Source: Methylocaldum szegediense
GTDB taxonomy: Bacteria; Pseudomonadota; Gammaproteobacteria; Methylococcales; Methylococcaceae
Reading direction: 5' to 3'
NCBI RefSeq assembly: GCF_949769195.1
Contig: NZ_OX458333.1
Span: 2,852,001-2,916,000 of the forward strand
Length of the DNA: 64,000 bases
Shown here one piece after another: positions 7,563-15,675 of this stretch. Within the stretch, counting starts at the first letter, position 1. Each line of letters begins with the position of its first letter. The notes below the pieces were generated by a model, which saw only the letters and a program-made list of their open reading frames with translations, was not told where the DNA came from and did no database searches. Position numbers and translations under genes: made by a program.

Positions 7563-8588
7563 TCAGCGGCTCTCGACGATCTCGCGAATGATCGCGTCAG
7601 CCATATGTTTTGTGCCATAGGACGAGTTTCTGTTAAGGTCGGGCGTCACGACCTTTCCGTCGCGGATGACCTTACGAACCGCCTGCTCGATCGTCCGGGC
7701 GGCATCGAACTCTCCGATATGTTCGAGCATCATGGCGCCCGCCAAGATCATGGCGGTCGGATTGGCGATGCCTTTATCGGCGATGTCCGGCGCGCTGCCG
7801 TGCACGGCCTCGAACAAGGCGGCATCGGTGCCGATATTCGCGCCAGCGGTCAGCCCCAGTCCGCCGATGAGCCCTGCCGCCAGATCCGACAGGATGTCCC
7901 CGAACAGGTTGGTGGTCACGATCACGTCAAACGTTTCGGGCTTCGTGACCAGCTGCATCGAGCATGCGTCGACGATCTTGTCTTCGAATTCGATCTCCGG
8001 ATAAGCCTTGGCAATTTCCCGTCCGACTTCCAGAAACAAGCCGGAAGTGCACTTGAGGATATTGGCCTTGTGTACCAGCGTTACCTTCTTACGCTGTGCC
8101 TTGCGGGCATATTGGAAAGCATATTCGATGATCCGTTCGGAACCTTTCTTGGTGACAATCGCAATGCTTTCCGCTGCCAATTTTTCCGCATCCACCTTGA
8201 TGAAATGCTCAATGCCCGAGTAGAGCCCTTCCGTATTCTCGCGGACCGTCACAAGGTTTACGTTCCGGAACGGTGTATCGACTCCGTCGAAGGAAATGGC
8301 AGGACGGACATTCGCGTACAAGTTGAACGTCTGACGCAGGGTAACGTTAACGCTTCGGTACCCCCCGCCAACCGGTGTTGTGAGTGGACCTTTGAAACAA
8401 ATGCGATTGTTGCGGATCGATTCGATGGTTGCGTCGGGCAAAGGATCGGCATATTTCTCGACGGCCGCCATGCCGGCTAACTGCCGATCCCAGTGAATTT
8501 TTACGCCCGTCGCTTCGATCACGTTGACCGCGGCATCGACGATGGATGGTCCGATACCGTCACCAGGAATGAGGGTGATCTGATGCAT
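7563..8588 (-). CDS. icd: Isocitrate dehydrogenase, NAD-dependent type
   Basis: A 341-residue member of the isocitrate/isopropylmalate dehydrogenase family, which oxidatively decarboxylates isocitrate to 2-oxoglutarate. It has the short, single-domain form typical of NAD-dependent enzymes rather than the 416-residue NADP enzyme of E. coli. The RENTEGLYSG motif (around residues 115-124) marks isocitrate-type over isopropylmalate-type substrate use. The cofactor loop HGSAPDIADKGIANPTA carries Asp where NADP enzymes have Lys, which supports NAD use. An AAGGA ribosome site precedes the ATG. It is divergent from grxD. Homoisocitrate dehydrogenase activity cannot be excluded from sequence alone. 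Confidence 0.9.
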   Translation of the reverse strand: MHQITLIPGDGIGPSIVDAAVNVIEATGVKIHWDRQLAGMAAVEKYADPLPDATIESIRNNRICFKGPLTTPVGGGYRSVNVTLRQTFNLYANVRPAISFDGVDTPFRNVNLVTVRENTEGLYSGIEHFIKVDAEKLAAESIAIVTKKGSERIIEYAFQYARKAQRKKVTLVHKANILKCTSGLFLEVGREIAKAYPEIEFEDKIVDACSMQLVTKPETFDVIVTTNLFGDILSDLAAGLIGGLGLTAGANIGTDAALFEAVHGSAPDIADKGIANPTAMILAGAMMLEHIGEFDAARTIEQAVRKVIRDGKVVTPDLNRNSSYGTKHMADAIIREIVESR

Positions 8589-8745
8589 GCAGAAAATTCC
8601 TTATTAGTGAGTCATGAAATTATCGCTTGCGCGGATTATCCAACAGTAAACGGCAAAGTTTAAGCACCAGAATCGGCCTTTCGGGCACCGATCGCTTCTG
8701 ATAAATTGACTGAGGTATTAATTTATTTCTTTTGAGATAGCCGGT

Positions 8746-9081
8746 ATGGACGTAACAGAACGCATCAAGCAACAACTCGCCGAGAACCCTGTGATCCTTT
8801 ACATGAAGGGCTCTCCTGATTTTCCTCAATGCGGCTTTTCCGGACGGGCAGTGCAAATTTTGGAGCGTTGCGGCGTCGAGTATGCTTACGTCAACATCTT
8901 CGAGGATCCCGAACTGCGGGAAGGCTTGAAGGTATTCTCTAATTGGCCGACGTTTCCGCAGCTTTACATTAACGGCGAATTGATCGGCGGAAGCGACATC
9001 ATGTTGGAACTCTTCGAAAGCGGCGAGCTGCAAAAGCGTCTTCGCGAAGCGGTTCCTACCTCGGTACAGTCATCGGAATAG
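8746..9081 (+). CDS. grxD: Monothiol glutaredoxin, Grx4 family
   Basis: A 111-residue cytoplasmic glutaredoxin with the CGFS active site at residues 29-32. It also shows the family's KGSPDFPQCGFS lead-in, the TFPQLYINGELIGG glutathione-binding segment and the GGSDI motif. CGFS glutaredoxins bind a [2Fe-2S] cluster shared with another monomer or BolA and help deliver iron-sulfur clusters. Length matches E. coli GrxD (115). The last 12 bases overlap the 3' end of rnt on the opposite strand. Confidence 0.96.
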   Translation: MDVTERIKQQLAENPVILYMKGSPDFPQCGFSGRAVQILERCGVEYAYVNIFEDPELREGLKVFSNWPTFPQLYINGELIGGSDIMLELFESGELQKRLREAVPTSVQSSE

Positions 9082-9720
9082 GCCGTTCGCGTTGCTCTTT
9101 TCAATCGCCACCAGGTCTTTCCAGCGATTTACGATCGCGCAAAACAGACGTGCGGTCTGTTGCGCGTCATAAACCGCGGAATGGGCTTCCTCGTTGTTCC
9201 ATTCGAATCCGGCCGCTTGCACGGCCTTTGCGAGCACGGTCTGGCCGTAAACCAGGCCGCTTAACGTAGCGGTGTCGAACGTGCTGAACGGATGAAAGGG
9301 GTTCCGCTTGACCCCGCACCGCGCCACCGCTGCATTCAAGAAACTAATGTCGAACGCGGGATTGTGCCCGACCAGGATCGCTCGCGTGCACGCCATGCGT
9401 TTGACAGCCGCACGAACGGGCTGAAAAATCTTCGCCAGCGCTTCCTTTTCATCCACTGCGAATCGAAACGGATGGTAGGGATCGATCCTGTTGAAACTCA
9501 GGGCAGCAGGATCCATGCGTGCGCCCGGGAACGGCTTGACGTGGGTGGAATGGATCTCGGAAATCTGTAGGTCGCCGTCGCTGTTCATCTCGGGAATGAC
9601 CACGGCGATTTCCAGCAATGCGTGCTCGGAAGGACTTAAACCCGAGGTTTCGATGTCGACGATGACCGGCAAATAGCCGCGAAAGCGACGCGCCAGGCTG
9701 GGAGGATCGTGATCAGGCAT
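9070..9720 (-). CDS. rnt: Ribonuclease T
   Basis: A 216-residue DEDD 3'-5' exoribonuclease, which trims tRNA and other stable RNA 3' ends as a homodimer. The first catalytic pair is VDIETSG (Asp22, Glu24). Further on are GHNPAFDISFLNAA (third Asp) and HSAVYDAQQTARLF (His and last Asp), the DEDDh signature. The family's nucleic acid-binding N-terminal segment RFRGYLPVIVD is present. E. coli RNase T has 215 residues. It overlaps grxD tail to tail. Confidence 0.95.
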   Translation of the reverse strand: MPDHDPPSLARRFRGYLPVIVDIETSGLSPSEHALLEIAVVIPEMNSDGDLQISEIHSTHVKPFPGARMDPAALSFNRIDPYHPFRFAVDEKEALAKIFQPVRAAVKRMACTRAILVGHNPAFDISFLNAAVARCGVKRNPFHPFSTFDTATLSGLVYGQTVLAKAVQAAGFEWNNEEAHSAVYDAQQTARLFCAIVNRWKDLVAIEKSNANGLFR

Positions 9721-9873
9721 GGTCTGGTTGCATTTTTTTCTCGACTAGACTCGGTAAGCTCATTATATTTTCCCGTTGCCCTGAGTTTAAGTTTACGTAA
9801 ACTCGAAGCTTTGCCCCGGATGTGCTAATTTTTAAAAAAGCCTGATCGATGTCGGGAAAGGAATAAAAAACAA

Positions 9874-10683
9874 ATGAAAACAAATCGCCAGTCACGCCCT
9901 TCTTTGCTGATGCTCGGACTCATACTGGTTATTGTGGGTCTATCCGGCTGTGCGACCACCACCAAGCATGATCCCCGCGACCCGTGGGAAGGGTGGAACC
10001 GCGGCGTTCAGAAGTTTAACGACACGCTGGACGATTATGTCATGAAGCCCATAAGCCAGGGCTATCAGTGGATTACGCCGTCGTTTGTCGATCGGGGCAT
10101 CACCAACTTCTTCAGCAATGTGGACGATATCGGCGTAATTGCCAACGATCTCTTGCAGTTCAAGCTTCTTCAGACCGGGCAGGACACGGGCCGTTTCCTC
10201 GTCAATACAATTCTGGGCTTAGGCGGATTCATAGACGTCGCGTCCAAACTCGACTTGCCGAAACACAACGAAGACACCGATCAGACGCTCGGCGCCTGGG
10301 GCATTCCTTCGGGTCCATATTTGGTACTGCCGTTCATAGGACCGAGCACACCCCGCGGACTTATTGGTCTCGCTGGAGATACCGCTGCAAATCCTATCAA
10401 CTGGATCAGCCCGGCCGCCATCCCCTATGGAGTAGGCACATTGAAAACGGTCGACATGCGCGCCGATCTACTGAGCGCCACCAAAATCGTCGACGAAGCA
10501 TCGGTCGATCGCTACGAATTTATTCGCAACGCTTACTTTCAGCAGCGCAATTACCTGATCCACGACGGCAATCCGCCTCTGGACGATACGCTGGAAGAGG
10601 AAATGGATCTGGAACTCGAAGGCTTGTCTTCGGCGAACGGGATTGCGGAAAACACGGAACAACAAGCCAATCCGCAGCCGTAA
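9874..10683 (+). CDS. mlaA: Outer-membrane lipid asymmetry lipoprotein MlaA (VacJ)
   Basis: A 269-residue lipoprotein with a lipobox ending at Cys26 (GLSGC). The body matches the MlaA family: DPWEGWNRGVQKFND near the start, then the helical segment with FFSNVDD, and the GAWGIPSGPYLVLPFIGPST motif. MlaA sits in the outer-membrane inner leaflet and pulls mislocalised phospholipids out for return by MlaC and MlaFEDB. The C-terminus (residues 240-269) is an acidic tail. It is monocistronic, ending at a clear terminator. mlaC lies 43 kb away at 54133. Confidence 0.95.
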   Translation: MKTNRQSRPSLLMLGLILVIVGLSGCATTTKHDPRDPWEGWNRGVQKFNDTLDDYVMKPISQGYQWITPSFVDRGITNFFSNVDDIGVIANDLLQFKLLQTGQDTGRFLVNTILGLGGFIDVASKLDLPKHNEDTDQTLGAWGIPSGPYLVLPFIGPSTPRGLIGLAGDTAANPINWISPAAIPYGVGTLKTVDMRADLLSATKIVDEASVDRYEFIRNAYFQQRNYLIHDGNPPLDDTLEEEMDLELEGLSSANGIAENTEQQANPQP

Positions 10684-10711
10684 GCCCGCCATCCGAACTG
10701 AGCAAAGCATA

Positions 10712-10745
10712 AACCGGCGCAGGAACATTCCTCGCCGGTTTTTTC
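10712..10745 (+). terminator. Rho-independent terminator after mlaA
   Basis: AACCGGCG (10712-10719) pairs with CGCCGGTT (10733-10740), followed by a T-rich run (TTTTC) from 10741. It starts 29 bases after the mlaA stop and fits a canonical intrinsic terminator, with a rather long 13-base loop. Confidence 0.8.
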
Positions 10746-10805
10746 TTTCCCGGCGAATCTACCCCGACGTCATCGAACTTATCCGCCCAGACGCCACCCT
10801 TCGCC

Positions 10806-11966
10806 CTAAACCGCCGCGACGATAAGCGGCACGAACATTTCCTCCGGGCTCATACCGCCGTGAACGCCGATCTGCCTATATTGGCGTTCGCCCGGAAGCC
10901 AATCCTTGATAACGTAATTTTCCTTCATGATCAACGTATAATCGCCTATGCGTTCCGCCAATCGCGGGTGAGGCTCGCCCGGGCCGAACCAGCCGGAAGC
11001 GAGCAAATCCCAGCTTCTGTGCATTTCGAGAAAAGACGTCAAGTTGTCCTGCACATACCGTTCGAAACGCTGGGTTTCGCCAGGTTTCACATAGCAGTAC
11101 GCAACGCGTCTTTCGCCGCATAAAGGCAGTATCAGACATTCGTTCAACTCAGGATGATCCTCCAACTCGACGGTCCGCGTCGCATCGCTATCGATTTGAC
11201 CATGGTCCGCAGCGATAATCAGCAGAGTATCGGTTCCGGCAATATTCCCGAGAAAAGCCTCAAAGGCGCCGTCGAGCTCGGCCAGATGCTGTTCGATTTC
11301 CGCACTTGCCGATCCGCTTTCGTGACCGATATGGTCGAGCTCCGGCCAGTAGCCATAAATGAATTTACGATGTGGATTCTTCCGAAGCGTTCCAGCGATC
11401 ACGCCGAGAAACTCTTCCAGCGTGTCGAAATCTCGCAACTCCGCTCGGCCCTGGTGCGCTAAATTGAAATCCGAGTGCGCAATGCGGCTCGGGGAGACAA
11501 TATAGCTGGGCAAGGGGATACGGTCGAAGATCGGCACATGGCCGAAGAATGTTTTGACGTCGATACTACATTTCCCGAGCGGTAGGCCTCCTAAACGGGG
11601 TACGCCAGGCAAGACCGAAAGCACGGCACCGAGCTCTTTGAAATACATATGCCACCCGGTCAAGCCGTGCTGCTGCGGTGCCAATCCCGTCAGGAAGCTC
11701 GTGACGGCCGAGGCGGTCGTGGACGGAAAAACGGTCGTCAACCGTCCGCGCAGGTGCTGCCGAAAAAAACGGCCGTGATCTTGCCGCATCAGGAATTCGT
11801 AACCAAGGCCGTCGAGCACGATCAGAACCACGTTGCGGTGATCGCTCAGCTCCGCCGAAGGCAGGTCGTTACACGGCGCATAGCCGGTCGGCTCGCCATC
11901 CAGTCCGGTAATGATCGAACTCAGCAGGTTTACGATGCCGGCGCCTTCATAGTCCGGTAATTGCAT
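10806..11966 (-). CDS. Alkaline phosphatase superfamily phosphodiesterase (NPP-like)
   Basis: A 386-residue protein of the type I phosphodiesterase/nucleotide pyrophosphatase branch of the alkaline phosphatase superfamily. Two-zinc site residues are visible: Asp in VVLIVLDGLGYEFL (about 50), the nucleophile Thr in TTVFPSTTASAVTSFLTG (about 85), Asp and His in YWPELDHIGHESG, AADHGQID, and the late His in GVHGGMSPEEMFVPL. There is no signal peptide, so it is probably cytoplasmic. Such enzymes cleave phosphodiesters or phosphonates; the substrate is not evident. It is followed upstream (minus strand) by the EamA and aldo/keto reductase genes with a gap of about 58 bases. Confidence 0.85.
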   Translation of the reverse strand: MQLPDYEGAGIVNLLSSIITGLDGEPTGYAPCNDLPSAELSDHRNVVLIVLDGLGYEFLMRQDHGRFFRQHLRGRLTTVFPSTTASAVTSFLTGLAPQQHGLTGWHMYFKELGAVLSVLPGVPRLGGLPLGKCSIDVKTFFGHVPIFDRIPLPSYIVSPSRIAHSDFNLAHQGRAELRDFDTLEEFLGVIAGTLRKNPHRKFIYGYWPELDHIGHESGSASAEIEQHLAELDGAFEAFLGNIAGTDTLLIIAADHGQIDSDATRTVELEDHPELNECLILPLCGERRVAYCYVKPGETQRFERYVQDNLTSFLEMHRSWDLLASGWFGPGEPHPRLAERIGDYTLIMKENYVIKDWLPGERQYRQIGVHGGMSPEEMFVPLIVAAV

Positions 11967-12024
11967 GCCAGCCTCATTTCTCTAAGCCAAATGTCACCCA
12001 TCAGCAATCACCATCAACTGCCGT

Positions 12025-12435
12025 TCAAGCGCTGATTAATGCCACTGCAATCAACGCCAGCACGATTCCAACGCCTTGCCGGAGCGTAACTGACTCGTTC
12101 AGAAAACAGCACGCCAGGACAATAGCGAGGATCGGATATAAAGCCGTACCGGTAGAGACCAGCGTCACCGGACCTTTGGTCACGGCATGAAGAAAGGCAA
12201 ATGCACCCATGGCGCCAAGAACGCCGGTACTCAACGCCAGCAGAATGCCGCGTGGTTCTGCCGCCGGTTTGAAAGCGACAAGGGCGAGGACAACCAACCC
12301 CACAACGAGGCTGCCCACGGCCTCATAAATGATGGCGCTCTTCGGGTCGATATAGCGTGTGGTGAGTTTGGGCAGGAATGCCCAAAGTCCCCAGCACACA
12401 AACGCCACCGCCGCGTATAAGACCCAGTGACTCAC
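12025..12435 (-). CDS. Half-size EamA/DMT family membrane transporter
   Basis: A 136-residue protein starting at GTG 12435, whose GTGA overlaps the stop of the aldo/keto reductase gene. The frame extends upstream, but that part is the reductase gene read out of frame. It contains one EamA domain with about five helices: WVLYAAVAFVCWGLWAFLPK at the start, then an ALSTGVLGAMGAFAFLHAV segment and VTLVSTGTALYPILAIVL. Most DMT exporters have two such domains; single-domain members of about 140 residues work as dimers. The substrate is unknown. Coupling to the reductase suggests coexpression. Confidence 0.85.
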   Translation of the reverse strand: MSHWVLYAAVAFVCWGLWAFLPKLTTRYIDPKSAIIYEAVGSLVVGLVVLALVAFKPAAEPRGILLALSTGVLGAMGAFAFLHAVTKGPVTLVSTGTALYPILAIVLACCFLNESVTLRQGVGIVLALIAVALISA

Positions 12436-13304
12436 CGAAGCTCCGGCAAAGTATCGATTGCGTGAATATCCTCTGGATCGAGACGGATGTTCATGGCGCG
12501 CATGCTGTCCGCAATGCTTGTCGGCTTGCTCGCTCCGGGGATGGGGATGATGTGCTCGCCCTTCGCCAGTAGCCAAGCCAGTGCGATACAGTAACGGGAC
12601 GCGCCATACTTTTCGGCCAGTCGCCCCATCAACTCGCTGTGACCGAGACGCACATGACCGTAATGCCCGCCCACCGGGCTGTGGGGAATATAGGTAATGC
12701 CCTTGAGGCGACAAAAATCGATGATGCCGTTAGCGAAATCCTGCTTTTCGAATGGGTTGCAACGGTTCTGGACGGAAACGATGGGGGTATGATCGAGGGC
12801 CGCCTGAATGATATCCACGTGGACGACGTTGGAAAGCCCGATATGGCGAATTTTGCCTTCGTCTCGAAGCTTTATCAGCTCTTCCAACGAAGGCAACAGG
12901 CCGAAATTGGGATCGACCGCGTGAAGCTGATACAACTCGATGCAATCCGTCTTCAGGTCCCGAAGGCTCTGTTCGCACGACCGCCGCAAGAACTTCGGAT
13001 CACCGTCGACGACCCATTCTCCGCCTGGACGCTTGAGGCCACCCTTAGTTGCAATGACCACCTGGTCCCTTTTGCCCAACTGGTCTAGGACCTTGACGAT
13101 GAGTCGTTCATTGTGTCCTATATCGGAATCGTCCAGGCAATAGACGTTGGCGGTATCGATGAAATTACCGCCTGCGGCAAGAAAGGCTTCGATGACCTGA
13201 AACGCCTGCTCCTCTGAAGGCCGGCCTTGGATGGACAAAGGCATAGCCCCCAAGCCGATTGCCGTAACCCGAATGCCCGTTCCGTTGATCTCTCGCTGGC
13301 TCAT
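12432..13304 (-). CDS. Aldo/keto reductase
   Basis: A 290-residue NAD(P)H-dependent oxidoreductase with the TIM-barrel AKR fold. The start at 13304 (MSQREINGTG) has an AGGAGGGG ribosome site, better than the frame's upstream extension to 13427. The catalytic tetrad is visible: Asp and Tyr in GNFIDTANVYCLDD, Lys in VVIATKGG, His in YQLHAVD. The C-terminal cofactor segment IPIPGASKPTSI is typical. AKRs reduce aldehydes and ketones; the substrate cannot be told. Its TGA overlaps the GTG of the EamA gene. Confidence 0.92.
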   Translation of the reverse strand: MSQREINGTGIRVTAIGLGAMPLSIQGRPSEEQAFQVIEAFLAAGGNFIDTANVYCLDDSDIGHNERLIVKVLDQLGKRDQVVIATKGGLKRPGGEWVVDGDPKFLRRSCEQSLRDLKTDCIELYQLHAVDPNFGLLPSLEELIKLRDEGKIRHIGLSNVVHVDIIQAALDHTPIVSVQNRCNPFEKQDFANGIIDFCRLKGITYIPHSPVGGHYGHVRLGHSELMGRLAEKYGASRYCIALAWLLAKGEHIIPIPGASKPTSIADSMRAMNIRLDPEDIHAIDTLPELR

Positions 13305-13535
13305 GAAGCTCCCCTCCTGGCTGCGCGCGCAGCAAACTACCAAATCGTTCGAAGGATCATAGCATCGTTGGCGCATCCCATGCTCGCTCGATCGAACGGC
13401 AAACATGTTGTGATCGGCAAATATCATTTAGACGGTTGGAAAATTCGCTTTTCACGGCTTGCGTTTACGCAATTTTTGCGGGAGTGATAGAATGCGCCCA
13501 TCGCAAACGCCGCCGTTGTGCCCCGCCCAATCAGG

Positions 13536-14279
13536 ATGCCCTTTAAGTCCAACGAACACTCGACCCGGTCCGTTTCGCTCGAAATCAAATTGGGCTCCAT
13601 CACGCTGCCTATTCTGAAACTCTTGAACGGCGAAACCGGGTTCATCGCAAGACAGCTCCAAAACAAGATCCGGCAAGCGCCGGAATTCTTCCGTAATGCT
13701 CCGGTGGTCATCGACCTTAGCGAACTCCCGGACAACGAGAGCGTCGACTTTTTCGATCTGATCGACATCCTGCACGATCATCATTTAACTCCGGTAGGTA
13801 TCCGCGGCGGAAGTCCGACGCTGCAGGCCGCCGCACAGGACGCCAAGTTGGCCGTACTCCCGGAACACAAGCACGAAAATCCTGCCCTAACAGCCACCCG
13901 CGCAGGTTCCGCTCCGAACCCACCACCGAGGGCAGCCACGACCAAGCTGCCTAGCGGCAGCAAGCTAATCGAGCAGCCGGTCCGTTCGGGCCAGCGAATT
14001 TATGCTTCTGGCGCCGACCTCATCATTCTGTCACAGGTTAGTCCCGGAGCGGAGGTTATGGCAGACGGACACATCCATATTTACGGTCCGCTCCGCGGCC
14101 GCGCTTTGGCCGGGGTGCAGGGGAATCTGGAAGCGCGGATTTTCTGCTCCGACCTGCAAGCGGAACTGATCGCCATCGGCGGACATTACAAAGTCAGCGA
14201 AAACTTGGACGAATCGGTACGCGGCAAGCCGGTGCAAGTTTATCTACGCGACAATTCGTTGATTATCGAAAACCTATAA
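13536..14279 (+). CDS. minC: Septum site-determining protein MinC
   Basis: A protein of about 247 residues from the ATG at 13536 (a GTG at 13518 in frame is an alternative). MinC blocks FtsZ ring assembly away from midcell. The N-terminal domain (about 15-105) binds FtsZ. After a Pro/Ala-rich linker the C-terminal beta-helix domain contains VRSGQRIYASGADLIILSQV, the GAEVMADGHIHIYGPLRGRA motif and GNLEARIFC, which bind MinD. First gene of a minC-minD-minE operon (25 bases before minD). Confidence 0.96.
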   Translation: MPFKSNEHSTRSVSLEIKLGSITLPILKLLNGETGFIARQLQNKIRQAPEFFRNAPVVIDLSELPDNESVDFFDLIDILHDHHLTPVGIRGGSPTLQAAAQDAKLAVLPEHKHENPALTATRAGSAPNPPPRAATTKLPSGSKLIEQPVRSGQRIYASGADLIILSQVSPGAEVMADGHIHIYGPLRGRALAGVQGNLEARIFCSDLQAELIAIGGHYKVSENLDESVRGKPVQVYLRDNSLIIENL

Positions 14280-14304
14280 AGCTTTTTGAATCTGGAGAGC
14301 ACGA

Positions 14305-15114
14305 GTGGCGAGAATTATCGTTGTGACTTCCGGAAAGGGGGGTGTTGGCAAAACGACCACCAGCGCCGCCGTTTCCATGGGATTGGCGTTAAAAGGCCAC
14401 CGCACTGCCGTCATCGATTTCGACATCGGATTGCGAAATCTCGATCTCATCATGGGCTGCGAGAGACGGGTCGTCTACGACTTCGTGAACGTCATCAATC
14501 AGGAAGCCACGTTGAATCAGGCCCTCATTCGGGACAAACGCTGCGAGAATCTCTACATCCTGCCCGCTTCGCAAACCCGCGATAAGGAAGCGCTTACGAA
14601 GGAAGGCGTAGAGCGAGTCCTGAACGAGCTGTCCGAAACCTTCGAGTACATCGTCTGCGATTCTCCGGCCGGCATCGAGCGTGGCGCGAATCTCGCGATG
14701 TATTTTGCCGACGACGCCATCGTCGTCACCAACCCGGAAGTTTCATCGGTCCGCGATTCGGATCGCATGCTGGGCATACTCGCCAGCAAGTCCCGCCGAG
14801 CTGAGCTAGGGCTCGAGCCGATCAAGGAATATCTCTTGTTGACGCGTTACTCTCCACAGCGGGTCAAGCTGGGCGAGATGCTGAGCGTGGACGATGTGCA
14901 GGAAATCCTCGCCTTGCACCTACTGGGCGTGATACCGGAGTCGAAAGCCGTGCTCAACGCGTCCAACGCGGGAACGCCGGTCATTCTCGATGAAAAGAGC
15001 GACGCCGGCCAAGCCTATTCCGATGTCGTGCGCCGGTATTTGGGAGAAAATGTCCCGCACCGCTTCCTCGAAGAGGAAAAGAGGGGCCTGTTTGGTCGGC
15101 TGTTCAGGGGTTAA
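14305..15114 (+). CDS. minD: Septum site-determining ATPase MinD
   Basis: A 269-residue deviant Walker A ATPase of the ParA/MinD family. It starts at GTG (MARIIVVTSGKGGVGKTT). The signature Lys is 11 and the P-loop Lys 16. DFDIGLRNLDLIMGCE and the VCDSPAGIERG switch follow. The C-terminus (EEKRGLFGRLFRG) is an amphipathic membrane-targeting helix. MinD recruits MinC to the membrane and is cycled by MinE. A 2-base gap separates it from minE. Confidence 0.98.
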   Translation: MARIIVVTSGKGGVGKTTTSAAVSMGLALKGHRTAVIDFDIGLRNLDLIMGCERRVVYDFVNVINQEATLNQALIRDKRCENLYILPASQTRDKEALTKEGVERVLNELSETFEYIVCDSPAGIERGANLAMYFADDAIVVTNPEVSSVRDSDRMLGILASKSRRAELGLEPIKEYLLLTRYSPQRVKLGEMLSVDDVQEILALHLLGVIPESKAVLNASNAGTPVILDEKSDAGQAYSDVVRRYLGENVPHRFLEEEKRGLFGRLFRG

Positions 15115-15116
15115 CT

Positions 15117-15395
15117 ATGGGACTCTTGGATTATTTTCGAAGTTCGCGACCGTCCAGTGCGGCTATCGCCAAAGAGCGCCTACAGATCCTGGTGGCGCAC
15201 GAACGTTCGCAGCGATCTCAACCCGAATATCTCACTGCGATGAAAAAGGATTTGCTCGAGGTGATCCGAAAATACGTAAACGTCGATCAAAACGCGATCA
15301 CTGTTTCCATGGAGAAGGACGAAAATCGCGAGATCCTGGAGCTCAACATCGTTCTGCCCGAAGACAGCGAGCACAAGCGACATCCTCGGCGCTGA
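15117..15395 (+). CDS. minE: Cell division topological specificity factor MinE
   Basis: A 92-residue protein with an N-terminal membrane-targeting and MinD-contact segment (MGLLDYFRSSRPSSAAIAKE, then RLQILVAHER) and a C-terminal topological-specificity domain. E. coli MinE has 88 residues. MinE stimulates the MinD ATPase and drives pole-to-pole oscillation. Last gene of the min operon. The 280 bases that follow hold no gene. Confidence 0.97.
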   Translation: MGLLDYFRSSRPSSAAIAKERLQILVAHERSQRSQPEYLTAMKKDLLEVIRKYVNVDQNAITVSMEKDENREILELNIVLPEDSEHKRHPRR

Positions 15396-15675
15396 GCGGA
15401 CTATCGCCGACCAGCGCCGGCAACCGAGACCGAACACCTTTCGACACCTAGCCGAAAACGATCTTCGGCGGACACTTGTCGCCCGCCGAGGTGGTTCATC
15501 GTGTACCATAGCATAAGACGACGGTACGCCTGAGCGAGGAGCATCGCTTCGGCGAGAATCTTTGGCCCGGGAAGGACCTTTCTGAAAACATCCCCGCTCG
15601 ACTGCACTTGTAGAACCCGGACGCGGCGTTCAATGCGGATCCCGAGCGGTTTCCTCGTTTGCGGACCATTCGACG

